From Nevskiaceae bacterium (GTDB lineage: Bacteria; Pseudomonadota; Gammaproteobacteria; Nevskiales; Nevskiaceae): a stretch of DNA of 38,103 bases. A program made the position numbers and the translations under genes. The notes beneath the pieces were generated by a model that was given only the letters and a program-made list of their open reading frames with translations, was not told the origin of the DNA and did not search any database. Shown here in pieces: positions 25,974-34,037 of this stretch (position 1 is its first letter; each line of letters opens with the position of its first letter). The DNA is taken from NCBI GenBank assembly GCA_004297005.1, contig SCVA01000004.1, forward strand, positions 1 to 38,103, read 5' to 3'.

Positions 25974-27977
25974 CTAGCGCGCGGCCCCGATCGACTTGCC
26001 CAAAAACGCTTCCAGTTTTTGGTAGAAACGAGTCACCGCCTCCTCGTTGGCGAACCCATGCCCCTCCTCCGCCTCGCTGAGCCATTCATAGGACTTACCA
26101 GCTCCGTCCAAAGCCTTGCGCAGTGCCTTGGCCTGAGAAAACGGAGTGCGTATATCGCGCTCGCCATGAACGATCAGTAGCGGAATCTTGAGATTCTGGA
26201 CATAGCTGATCGGGGATTGCTTGGCACGCTCTTCGGGCGCCTTAGCCATCGAATCCTCCCAGAAGAGCCTGCCGGAACTGCGTCCAGACACGTCCGAATC
26301 CTTGACCAGCAGGTTCAGATCGTAGGCGCCTGAGAATCCCACGGCACAACGGTACAGGTCCGGCTCTCGCACCGCACTCATCACCGCCGCATAGCCACCG
26401 TAACTCGCACCGAAAATACAGACTCGCTTCGCGTCGGCGATCCCTTGCGCGATAGCCCAGCGAGTGCCGTCGGTGATGTCGTCGATGATCTTGCCACCCC
26501 ATTGGCCATAGCCCGCATCCTCGAACGCCTTGCCGTAGCCAGAAGAACCTCGGTAGTTCATCTGGAGAACAGCGTAGCCTCGGCTGGCGAGGAACTGGGG
26601 CGCCGCTTCCCAGCCCCAGGTGTCCCGCACGCCGATCGGGCCGCCATGCGGCAACACTACCATCGGCAAGTTCTTGGCTTCGCGGCCTTTGGGCAGCGTC
26701 AGGTAACCGTGGATGTCCAGGCCATCACGTGCCTTGTATTGGACACGCCGAACGCTGGCCATCAGCTCCGGGTCGATCCAGTTCTGGGTCGCATCGAAGA
26801 AGCTGGCCTCGCCGCTGGCGGCGTCATACAGGTAGTACTCCCCCGAATTGCGGTCGCTGTAAACAAAGAACAGCAACTTGCGGTGATCGTGAGAGCTGTC
26901 GGCCAGGTAAACAATCTGGTCAGGGAACTGATTTTGGAGCGAAGCGGTCACCCGCGCCTCCAGCGGTGCCTGGTCGATCAGGATCATCGCCGCCGCCGGG
27001 CCGGCGGCATAGCCGTACGGCCGGCCTTCGTAGGTGAAATACACCGTGCCTAATTCCCCGGCGGAACGGCAGAGTAGATCCCTGGGCTCGGTCTTGGCAT
27101 CGGCGGCGGGGAACTCCCACTCAACCAGACACTGTTGGTTGCCGCCACGCGCGGCCAGGAAGTAGGCGCGGCGACCATCGCGCGTGATCCGCAGTGTCTT
27201 CAGTGTGTCACCCTGCACAGGCACCAACTGCCAGGCGCCCTCGCCAGTACGCCAGTACGTCTTGGACAGATAACTGTCGTCGCCCACCCCGGCAACCATA
27301 CGCACCTGCCCCTTAGCGTCGGCGAAATAGCGTTGCGGGGTGCGCATCGGCGGCGTAGCGACCTCGGTCCGCTTGCCGGTGTGGACATTCATGCGGTAGA
27401 GCGGCGTGAAATTGCGGCTGTAGTAGCGCCCATCTGCCGTGCGTTGCGTGCTGTTGACGATGGTCACCAGAGCATGGTCATCATCCTCCGGCAATGGGTC
27501 TTCCAGCTCTGCGAAGCCATGCTCCGCTTGCGCCCCACCCGATAGGCGCGAGCCGATCACCCGCTCACCCTGGATACCAAACAGGTAGTCCTTGCCGCTG
27601 CCATCGGCATTCATCGCGAACAACTCGCCACTGAGGCTCGCGGTCTCCTGACCGGGGCGGAGGTACCCCATAGCGATAATCATGCGCTCGTTGGAGGTCC
27701 ACTCAACTTCGCCGACCGTGGAGAAATTGGCGAAGTGCATCCCAGACACCAGCTTCTTGTCCGGCAGCGACAGCACCAGCAGGGAGTACTCGGCACCGAC
27801 CCGAGCTGTCACGGCGAGATAACGTCCGTCTGGGGAAACCCGGACCGCCTCGTAGGTCGGAGATTTGGCGAAGTAATTGGCGGGAATTTGGCTCGGCAAG
27901 GACGGTGGCACTTGCGCCACGAGCGGAGCCGAGAAGCACAGCAACAAGACCGCCAGAAAACGCGCGCGCATCCCCAT
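25974..27977 (-). CDS. Secreted S9-family prolyl oligopeptidase
   Basis: This 667-aa protein has a signal peptide (about 1-22, ending APLVAQ). An N-terminal beta-propeller (about 35-400) is followed by an alpha/beta-hydrolase peptidase domain (about 410-667). The nucleophile is Ser525 in GASYGGY, with Asp in HGERDIRTP and His in EGHGFANE. VLPHGGP supplies the oxyanion loop and MNYRGSSGYGK is typical of the acylaminoacyl-peptidase/DPP-like S9 group. It probably acts on peptides in the periplasm or outside. Codon use is somewhat more AT-rich than in the flanking dinB and thrS regions. It is a single gene with its own upstream gap. Confidence 0.94.
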   Translation of the reverse strand: MGMRARFLAVLLLCFSAPLVAQVPPSLPSQIPANYFAKSPTYEAVRVSPDGRYLAVTARVGAEYSLLVLSLPDKKLVSGMHFANFSTVGEVEWTSNERMIIAMGYLRPGQETASLSGELFAMNADGSGKDYLFGIQGERVIGSRLSGGAQAEHGFAELEDPLPEDDDHALVTIVNSTQRTADGRYYSRNFTPLYRMNVHTGKRTEVATPPMRTPQRYFADAKGQVRMVAGVGDDSYLSKTYWRTGEGAWQLVPVQGDTLKTLRITRDGRRAYFLAARGGNQQCLVEWEFPAADAKTEPRDLLCRSAGELGTVYFTYEGRPYGYAAGPAAAMILIDQAPLEARVTASLQNQFPDQIVYLADSSHDHRKLLFFVYSDRNSGEYYLYDAASGEASFFDATQNWIDPELMASVRRVQYKARDGLDIHGYLTLPKGREAKNLPMVVLPHGGPIGVRDTWGWEAAPQFLASRGYAVLQMNYRGSSGYGKAFEDAGYGQWGGKIIDDITDGTRWAIAQGIADAKRVCIFGASYGGYAAVMSAVREPDLYRCAVGFSGAYDLNLLVKDSDVSGRSSGRLFWEDSMAKAPEERAKQSPISYVQNLKIPLLIVHGERDIRTPFSQAKALRKALDGAGKSYEWLSEAEEGHGFANEEAVTRFYQKLEAFLGKSIGAAR

Positions 27978-28040
27978 GTAAGCCCCTACTGTAGTTATCT
28001 AATCCCGCGCGAAGCATAACGCCGAACGCAAGCTGGGAGG

Positions 28041-28871
28041 CTATCGCGGCTGCTCAGGCACCAGCCGCTGCGCGTCCACCCGCGACTCGAACCAGTTCAC
28101 CCGCCAGTCGAGGTGGGCGCCGGTGACGCGGCCGGTCTTGCCGATCAGAGCGATCTTCTCGCCGCGCTTCACCGGCTGGCCTTCCTTCACCAGGATCTTC
28201 GACAGGTGCAGGAAAGCGGAGGAGACGCCATAGCCATGATCGAGGTAGAGCGTGCCGCCGGAGAAGAACATGTCCGGATTGGCGAGGCTCACAACCCCAT
28301 CAGCCGGCGCCACCACCGGCGCGCCGACCGGACCGGCAACGTCAACGCCGTAGTGCGGCTGCTTGGGCTCGCCATTGAGGATGCGCTGGCTGCCGAAAAC
28401 GCCAGTGATCGCACCCTTGGCCGGCCAGACGAGTGGTGCGAAGACGAAGGCGTAGTCGCTGTCCCGGGACCGTGCGCGGCGGTTCTGGGCCGCCTCGGCG
28501 GCGATGCGCGCTTCCATCGCCGGCTCGGGATTCACCTGCTTGGGCGGTAGCCCGTTGAGCCGCTGAATCCGGTACTCGCGTCTGGCCACCGGGTAGCGCG
28601 TCAGCCATTCCGGCGCGCCGGGCAGGCGGATGCTCAGACTCGCCTCGGCCGGCTCGTCACGGTCGAGGCCGAACACGAAGCGGCCCTCTGGGCTCAACCG
28701 CAGGCGGCGGCCGTTGAAGTGGACCTCGGCATCGGGCGCGGTCTGCCCGAACAACAGGCTGCCCTGGCGCCACTCACCCTTCAGGCTCAGCGGCGGCGTG
28801 GCGTCCTGTGCGCTGGCGCCGTTGGCGGTGGCCAACAGCGCCAGACACAGCAGGGTGAACCGCGTCCGCAT
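28041..28871 (-). CDS. M23 family metallopeptidase (secreted, LytM type)
   Basis: This 276-aa protein has a signal peptide (about 1-21, NGASA|Q), a beta-rich N-terminal domain (about 28-105) and a C-terminal M23 peptidase domain (about 150-262). Zinc ligands H173 and D177 (HYGVD), H222 (FLHLS) and H253 in the HLDW motif are all present, so it should be an active peptidoglycan endopeptidase rather than an inactive EnvC/NlpD-like activator. Its ATG shares one base with the thrS stop (TGATG), so it is coupled to thrS, an unusual partner. The long open frame continuing upstream is a frame shadow of thrS. Confidence 0.93.
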   Translation of the reverse strand: MRTRFTLLCLALLATANGASAQDATPPLSLKGEWRQGSLLFGQTAPDAEVHFNGRRLRLSPEGRFVFGLDRDEPAEASLSIRLPGAPEWLTRYPVARREYRIQRLNGLPPKQVNPEPAMEARIAAEAAQNRRARSRDSDYAFVFAPLVWPAKGAITGVFGSQRILNGEPKQPHYGVDVAGPVGAPVVAPADGVVSLANPDMFFSGGTLYLDHGYGVSSAFLHLSKILVKEGQPVKRGEKIALIGKTGRVTGAHLDWRVNWFESRVDAQRLVPEQPR

Positions 28872-30781
28872 CAGGCCTGCGGGCCGGCGAGCTTGGCGAC
28901 CGCTTCGGCCAGGCTCAGGGTTTCCTGCGCCTCGCTGCCCAGGCGGCGCAGAGTGACGGTCTTCTGCTCCGCCTCCTTGCGGCCTACCACGGCGATCACC
29001 GGCACCTTCTGCAGCGAGTGCTCGCGGATCTTGTAGGTGATCTTCTCGTTGCTGAGGTCGGCCTCGGCGCGCACGCCGGCCTCGCGCAGCGCCTCGCAGA
29101 CTTCGCTGGCGTAGCCGTCGGCATCGCTGACGATGGGCGCCACCACTACCTGCACCGGCGACAGCCAGAACGGCATCGTGCCGGCGTGGTGCTCGATGAG
29201 GATGCCGATGAAACGCTCCATCGAACCAACGATGGCCCGATGCAGCATCACCGGATGCTTGCGCTGCGATTGCTCGTCGATGTACTCGGCGCCCAGGCGC
29301 TCCGGCATCATGAAGTCCACCTGCATGGTGCCGACCTGCCAGGCGCGGCCGATGGAGTCCTTGAGGTGGTACTCGATCTTGGGGCCGTAGAAGGCACCCT
29401 CGCCCGGCAACTCGGTCCACTCCACTCCGGCACTGCGCAGCGCGGCGCGCAAGGCTTCCTCGGCGCGGTCCCAGGTGTCGTCGCTGCCCAGACGCTTCTC
29501 GGGGCGCAGGGCGATCTTGATCGCCAGATCGGTGAAGCCGAAGTCGGAATACACCTGCATCGCCTGGCGGTGGAAGGCGGTGACTTCCGACTCCACCTGC
29601 GCCTCGGTGCAGAAGATGTGGCCGTCGTCTTGGGTGAAGGCGCGCACCCGCATGATTCCGTGCAGCGCGCCCGAAGGCTCGTTGCGGTGGCAGCCGCCAA
29701 ACTCGGCGTAGCGGATCGGCAGCTCGCGGTAGCTGCGCAGCCCGGCGTTGAAGATCTGCACGTGGCCCGGGCAGTTCATGGGCTTCACCGCGTAGGTCCG
29801 CTTCTCGGACTCGGTGAAGAACATGTTCTCCTTGTAGTTGTCCCAGTGGCCGGACTTCTTCCACAGGCTGACGTCCATGATTTGCGGGCCGCGCACCTCG
29901 CGGTAGCCGCTCTTGCGGTAGACGCCACGCACGTATTGTTCGACCGCCTGCCAGATCGCCCAGCCCTTGGGGTGCCAGAACACCATGCCCGGCGCCTCTT
30001 CCTGCTGATGGAAGAGATCGAGCTGACGGGCCAGCTTGCGGTGGTCGCGCTTCTCCGCCTCTTCGACCTGCTTCTGGTAGGCCTTGAGGTCGTCGTCGCT
30101 GGCGAAGCAGATGCCATAGATGCGCTGCAACTGCGCGTTGTTGGCGTCGCCGCGCCAGTAGGCGCCGGACACCTTGGTCAGCTTGAAGGCGGTGCCGAGC
30201 TTGCCGGTGGAGGGCATGTGCGGACCCACGCACATGTCCAGCCAGCTCTCGCCCTGGCGGTAGATGCTGATCTCGGCGTCGGCGGCGATGCCCTCACGGA
30301 TCCACTCGGCCTTGAACTTCTCGCCGGTAGATTCGAAGTAGGCGATGGCCTTGTCGTGCGGCCAGACTTCGCGGGTGATCGGCAGGTCGCGCTTCACGAT
30401 CTCGCGCATCTTCTGCTCGATCTTTTCCAAGTCGGCGTCGCTGAAGGACTCTTGGCGCGCGAAGTCGTAGTAGAAGCCCGAGTCGGTGGAAGGCCCGAAG
30501 GTGATCTGGGTGCCCGGGAACAGCTCCTGCACCGCCTGCGCCAGCACGTGGGCGCCGTCGTGGCGGATGACTTCCAGCGCTTCCGGCTTGTCGCGGGTGA
30601 CCAGTTCGAGCTTCGCGTCGGCGGTGATCGGCCGGCTCAGATCCCAGAGCTGGCCGTTGATCTTGGCGACCACGCACTTCTTGGCGAGGCCGGGGGAAAT
30701 GCCCTGGGCGATGGCCAGGGCGGTGATGCCGGCGTCGAAGGACTTCTTCGCGCCGTCGGGAAAGGTGATTTCGATGGACAT
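28871..30781 (-). CDS. thrS: Threonyl-tRNA synthetase ThrS
   Basis: This 636-aa class II synthetase charges tRNA-Thr. The domain order is complete: TGS (about 1-60), the editing domain with [12 protein letters not shown] (HxxxH), then the catalytic core and anticodon-binding domain. The core holds the zinc-binding Cys in [10 protein letters not shown], motif 2 [11 protein letters not shown] and motif 3 [11 protein letters not shown]. The start at MSIEITF has GAGG about ten bases upstream. A TTG nine bases earlier is an alternative. It lies 39 bp after gltX in the same orientation. The usual thrS-infC-rpmI-rplT arrangement is not present, since an M23 peptidase gene follows instead. Confidence 0.98.
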   Translation of the reverse strand: MSIEITFPDGAKKSFDAGITALAIAQGISPGLAKKCVVAKINGQLWDLSRPITADAKLELVTRDKPEALEVIRHDGAHVLAQAVQELFPGTQITFGPSTDSGFYYDFARQESFSDADLEKIEQKMREIVKRDLPITREVWPHDKAIAYFESTGEKFKAEWIREGIAADAEISIYRQGESWLDMCVGPHMPSTGKLGTAFKLTKVSGAYWRGDANNAQLQRIYGICFASDDDLKAYQKQVEEAEKRDHRKLARQLDLFHQQEEAPGMVFWHPKGWAIWQAVEQYVRGVYRKSGYREVRGPQIMDVSLWKKSGHWDNYKENMFFTESEKRTYAVKPMNCPGHVQIFNAGLRSYRELPIRYAEFGGCHRNEPSGALHGIMRVRAFTQDDGHIFCTEAQVESEVTAFHRQAMQVYSDFGFTDLAIKIALRPEKRLGSDDTWDRAEEALRAALRSAGVEWTELPGEGAFYGPKIEYHLKDSIGRAWQVGTMQVDFMMPERLGAEYIDEQSQRKHPVMLHRAIVGSMERFIGILIEHHAGTMPFWLSPVQVVVAPIVSDADGYASEVCEALREAGVRAEADLSNEKITYKIREHSLQKVPVIAVVGRKEAEQKTVTLRRLGSEAQETLSLAEAVAKLAGPQA

Positions 30782-30820
30782 GGTGACCAACCTCGTTGTT
30801 GCTCTTAATGAGCGCCCGGC

Positions 30821-32248
30821 TCAGGCGGCGGGCGCGGCTTTGGCGGCGTAGGCAGCGGCGGCGGCAAGCCGCGCCAAAGTGGCCGTACGGCCCAGCAGGA
30901 ACAAGGTCTGGTCGATGGGCGGCGACACCGCCGCGCCGGAGACCGCCACACGGATCGGCTGGGCGACATCGCCCAGCTTCAGGCCCAGCTGCTCGGCCAC
31001 TGCGTGCACCACGCCGTGGATGTCGGCGGGCTGCCAGTGGGCGAGGCCGATCAGGCCATCGGTGAGGGCGTTGAGCACCGGCGCCGCCTTGGCGGACAGA
31101 TGCTTGGCGGCGTCCTTCTCGTTGTAGCTGCCGACTTCGGTGTAGAAGAACTTCGATTTCTCGGCCATCTCCAGCAGGGTACGGCAGCGCTCGCGCTGCT
31201 GGAGGATCACGTCTGCCAGCGCCGGGCCGTTGGCCGGATCAACGCCGAGGCGACGCAGATGCCATTCGAACTCCGGCGCGATGACCGCCGGGTCGGTGAT
31301 CTTGAGGTACTGGTGGCTGACCCAGTAGGCCTTCTCCATGTCGAAGCGCGCGGGCGCGGAGCTGACATGGTCGAAGTCGAATTTCTCGATCATCTCCTCG
31401 CGGGTGAACAGCTCCTGGTCACCGTGGCTCCAGCCCAGGCGCACCAGGTAGTTGAGGATGGCGTCGGGCATGAAGCCCATGGCGCGGTACTCCATCACTC
31501 CCAGCGCGCCGTGGCGCTTGCTGAGCTTGGCGCCGTCGCCACCGAGGATCATCGATACGTGCGCGTACTGCGGCGGCGTGCCGCCCAGGGCGCGGATCAT
31601 CTGGATCTGGCGCGGGGTGTTGTTGACGTGGTCGTCGCCGCGGATGACATGGGTGATGCCCATGTCCATGTCGTCCACCACCACGCAGAAGTTGTAGGTG
31701 GGCACGCCGTCGCCGCGGGCGATGATGAGGTCATCGAGCTCCTCGCTGGCGAACACGATACGGCCCTTGATGAGGTCATCCAGCACCACTTCGCCGTCCT
31801 GCGGATTCTTGAACCGCACCACCGGCTTCACCCCGGCCGGCGGCTCGGGCAGAACCTTGCCCGGCTCCGGACGCCAGCGGCCGTCGTAGCGGGGCTTTTC
31901 CTTGCGCGCCTGCTGTTCGGCGCGCATCTGCTCCAGCTCCTCCTTGGAGCAGTAGCAGTGGTAGGCCGTGCCGGCGGCGAGCATCTGGTGAATCACCTCG
32001 GCATAGCGGTCGAACCGCTGGGTCTGGTAGATCTCCTCGAAGTCGCTCTTCAGGCCCAGCCAGGCCATGCCCTCGAAGATCGCATCCACCGCCGCCTGGG
32101 TGCTGCGCTCACGGTCGGTGTCCTCGATGCGCAGCAGGAACTTGCCCCCGAAGCGCTTGGCGTAGAGGTAGGAGAACAGCGCGGTGCGGGCGCCGCCGAT
32201 GTGCAGGAAGCCGGTCGGCGAAGGGGCGAAGCGGGTGACGACGGACAT
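30821..32248 (-). CDS. gltX: Glutamyl-tRNA synthetase GltX
   Basis: This 475-aa class I synthetase attaches glutamate to tRNA-Glu, and in some bacteria also to tRNA-Gln. The HIGH-type motif occurs in FAPSPTGFLHIGGAR near the N-terminus and the KMSKS-type motif is KLSKRHG. RIEDTDRERS, HVIRGDDHVNNTPRQ and RLGWSHGDQE confirm the family. The N-terminal Met directly before SVVTRFAPSPTG sets the start, since 40 codons of open frame further upstream are not coding-like. A CYCSKEE segment without the full CxCx(n)CxH set suggests no complete zinc site. It is first in the gltX-thrS-M23 run and divergent from the T-fold gene. Confidence 0.98.
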   Translation of the reverse strand: MSVVTRFAPSPTGFLHIGGARTALFSYLYAKRFGGKFLLRIEDTDRERSTQAAVDAIFEGMAWLGLKSDFEEIYQTQRFDRYAEVIHQMLAAGTAYHCYCSKEELEQMRAEQQARKEKPRYDGRWRPEPGKVLPEPPAGVKPVVRFKNPQDGEVVLDDLIKGRIVFASEELDDLIIARGDGVPTYNFCVVVDDMDMGITHVIRGDDHVNNTPRQIQMIRALGGTPPQYAHVSMILGGDGAKLSKRHGALGVMEYRAMGFMPDAILNYLVRLGWSHGDQELFTREEMIEKFDFDHVSSAPARFDMEKAYWVSHQYLKITDPAVIAPEFEWHLRRLGVDPANGPALADVILQQRERCRTLLEMAEKSKFFYTEVGSYNEKDAAKHLSAKAAPVLNALTDGLIGLAHWQPADIHGVVHAVAEQLGLKLGDVAQPIRVAVSGAAVSPPIDQTLFLLGRTATLARLAAAAAYAAKAAPAA

Positions 32249-32376
32249 GCGCGTGGTGAAGCGGCGAGCTAGGGGCGCGCAGTTTACCAGCGCCGGCGGC
32301 CGTCCCCGGGCCGGCGGACAGGCGGCCAACCCGGGCCGGGCAGTAAAATGCGCGCCCCTTTGCGGCACCGCGGCCC

Positions 32377-33222
32377 ATGACCACCCTCTTCGTCGAACAG
32401 CTCACCGTCATCGACGCCAGCTACCTCTGCCCCCGGCGCGGCCTGGTCGGCGAGAGCTGGATCGTCGACCTGGAGCTGGACGGCACGCTCGACGAGCAGG
32501 CCATGGTGCTGGACTTCGGCAGCGTCAAGAAGCAGCTCAAGCGCGCCATCGACGACGGCCCCGACCATACGCTGATCGTGCCCCTGCACTACCCCGGCCA
32601 GCAGACCACCACGCTAGCCGACGGCCGCCTGCAGACCCTGTTCATGTCCCAGGCCGGCGGCTATGCGCACCGCGCCCCGGCCTGCGCGCTGACCCTCTTG
32701 GAGGCGCCGGAAGTCAGTGCCGAAGCCCTGGTCGCGCACCTTACGCCGCAGCTGGCGGGTATCGTCCCGGCCAATGTCGCCAGCATCCGCCTGAGCCTGC
32801 GCCACGAGCACATCGACGGCGCCAGCTACCACTACAGCCACGGGCTGTCGAAGCACCGGGGCGCCTGCCAGCGCATCGCCCACGGCCACCGCTCGCGGCT
32901 GGCGATCTTCCTCGACGGCGTCCGCGACGCCGGCCTGGAGGCAGCCTGGGCCGAGCGCTTCCGCGACATCTACCTGCTCACCGGCCGGCATGTGCAGCGC
33001 GACGACGGCGAGCGCCTGTGCCTGGCCTATACCGCGCCGGAAGGCCTGTTCGAGTTGGAACTGCCGCGCCGCCGTAGCTACCTGCTCGGGCAGGACACCG
33101 ACAGCACGGTGGAGGAAATCGCCGAGCATCTGGCCGGCCGCGTCGCCGCCGAGCACCCCGGCCGGCGGGTAGAAGTACGCGCCTACGAGGGCGTCATGAA
33201 GGGCGCGCTGGCCCGGCGCTGA
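32377..33222 (+). CDS. Duplicated T-fold protein of the 6-pyruvoyl-tetrahydropterin synthase/QueD family
   Basis: This 281-aa protein is about twice the usual QueD length and reads as two T-fold halves. The N-terminal half (about 1-142) keeps DFGSVK (46-51) and the PDH of the catalytic pair (D63-H64), but lacks the zinc histidines. The C-terminal half (about 150-281) keeps H155, catalytic-type Cys164 and HGH (169-171), the TVEEIAEHL segment and Glu271, but has no LDH pair. One complete PTPS-type active site is thus divided between the halves. The substrate is probably a pterin or a related purine-derived compound, but I cannot tell whether it serves queuosine, folate or something else. It is followed 72 bp downstream by the HisI-like gene. 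Confidence 0.82.
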   Translation: MTTLFVEQLTVIDASYLCPRRGLVGESWIVDLELDGTLDEQAMVLDFGSVKKQLKRAIDDGPDHTLIVPLHYPGQQTTTLADGRLQTLFMSQAGGYAHRAPACALTLLEAPEVSAEALVAHLTPQLAGIVPANVASIRLSLRHEHIDGASYHYSHGLSKHRGACQRIAHGHRSRLAIFLDGVRDAGLEAAWAERFRDIYLLTGRHVQRDDGERLCLAYTAPEGLFELELPRRRSYLLGQDTDSTVEEIAEHLAGRVAAEHPGRRVEVRAYEGVMKGALARR

Positions 33223-33249
33223 GTGGTATCCTTGCGCCCCTTTTTCCGC

Positions 33250-33265
33250 CCCCGCCGGGGTTTTT
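33250..33265 (+). terminator. Short candidate terminator after the T-fold gene
   Basis: CCCC-GCC-GGGG is followed by TTTTT, 28 bases after the T-fold gene stop. The stem is only four pairs, although all are G-C. A competing longer pairing (33248-33254 with 33267-33273) overlaps it. This is weak support. Confidence 0.25.
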
Positions 33266-33293
33266 CCGGGGGCAGAGCAGCAGCGAGGCCGGT

Positions 33294-33767
33294 ATGAGCG
33301 AAGACGTGCGTTTCTTCCAGCGGGTGTCCATCGAGCAGGTCGAGGAAGGCCAGGAGCTGGCGCCCAAGTTCGACGAACACGGTCTGATCGCCTGCGTGAC
33401 CACCGCCGCCCATAGCGGCGAGGTGCTGATGCTCGGCTACATGAACGCCGAGGCGCTGAAGCAGACCATCCTCACCGGCGAGGCGCACTACTACTCGCGC
33501 AGCCGCAAGGTGCTCTGGCACAAGGGCGCCACCAGCGGCCTGGTGCAGAAGGTGGTCGAGATGCGCATCGACGACGACCAGGACGCGGTCTGGCTGCGGG
33601 TGGAGATTCCCGGCGACGCCTCCTGCCACGTCGGCTACCGCTCCTGCTTCTACCGCTCGGTGCCCACCGGCGAGGGCGAGCTGCACGCGCTGAAGTTCGA
33701 GGAAAGCGAGAAGATGTTCGACCCCAAAGAGGTTTACGGCGACGCGCCGAACCCGACCATCCTCTGA
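33294..33767 (+). CDS. hisI: Phosphoribosyl-AMP cyclohydrolase HisI, variant lacking one zinc cysteine
   Basis: This 157-aa monofunctional HisI homologue opens the purine ring of phosphoribosyl-AMP in histidine synthesis. VLMLGYMNAEAL, GEAHYYSRSR, LWHKGATSG and SCHVGYRSCFYR are family hallmarks. The magnesium motif D-x-D-x-D is kept (D93, D95, D97), and zinc ligands C111 and C118 are present. The first zinc cysteine, normally in DCDxD, is Asp94. It therefore belongs to a divergent HisI group and might be a paralogue with altered metal use. GAGG lies five bases before the ATG. No other his gene is nearby. Its stop is 1 bp from the convergent small gene. Confidence 0.88.
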   Translation: MSEDVRFFQRVSIEQVEEGQELAPKFDEHGLIACVTTAAHSGEVLMLGYMNAEALKQTILTGEAHYYSRSRKVLWHKGATSGLVQKVVEMRIDDDQDAVWLRVEIPGDASCHVGYRSCFYRSVPTGEGELHALKFEESEKMFDPKEVYGDAPNPTIL

Positions 33768-33768
33768 G

Positions 33769-33936
33769 TCATTCGCGGCGGGTCTTGACCGGCGTCGGCT
33801 CCCGTGCCGGGCCGGGCTCGCAATCGCCATCCTGTCGCCGCTCGTCGCGCGCGGGATCGGCGGAGTGCTGCTTGGCCAGAGCCGCTTTGCGCTGCGAGCG
33901 CTTGTTGTAGGGGCTGGGCCTGAGGTGGGATCTCAT
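33769..33936 (-). CDS. Small basic hypothetical protein (55 aa)
   Basis: This 55-residue hydrophilic protein has Lys/Arg throughout (KRSQRKAALAKQH, then an Arg/Asp/Glu-rich second half). It has no hydrophobic segment or recognisable domain. It is believable as a gene because AGGAGG at 33945-33950 lies eight bases before its ATG, one of the best ribosome sites in the window, and it exactly fills the gap between the hisI stop and the FAD oxidoreductase end. The basic N-terminal part could bind nucleic acid, but that is a guess. Confidence 0.6.
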   Translation of the reverse strand: MRSHLRPSPYNKRSQRKAALAKQHSADPARDERRQDGDCEPGPAREPTPVKTRRE

Positions 33937-33944
33937 CGGCGGTT

Positions 33945-33950
33945 CCTCCT
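33945..33950 (-). promoter_or_regulatory. Shine-Dalgarno AGGAGG of the 55-aa gene
   Basis: The minus-strand reading is AGGAGGAACCGCCG-ATG, a consensus ribosome site eight bases from the start. It decides the start against an upstream in-frame ATG at 33969. Confidence 0.6.
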
Positions 33951-34037
33951 GGACTGCTGAGCGTCGCACAGACTGCCTGCCCCTGGCTGAACCCCAGCCA
34001 AACCGCGCCCCGAAAAGAGCTGCCGTGAGCAGGTGCC

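Noticed and set aside
32249..32376. Zur operator upstream of the QueD-like/HisI-like genes
   Set aside because: The region is GC-rich with no AT-centred palindrome resembling a Zur site.
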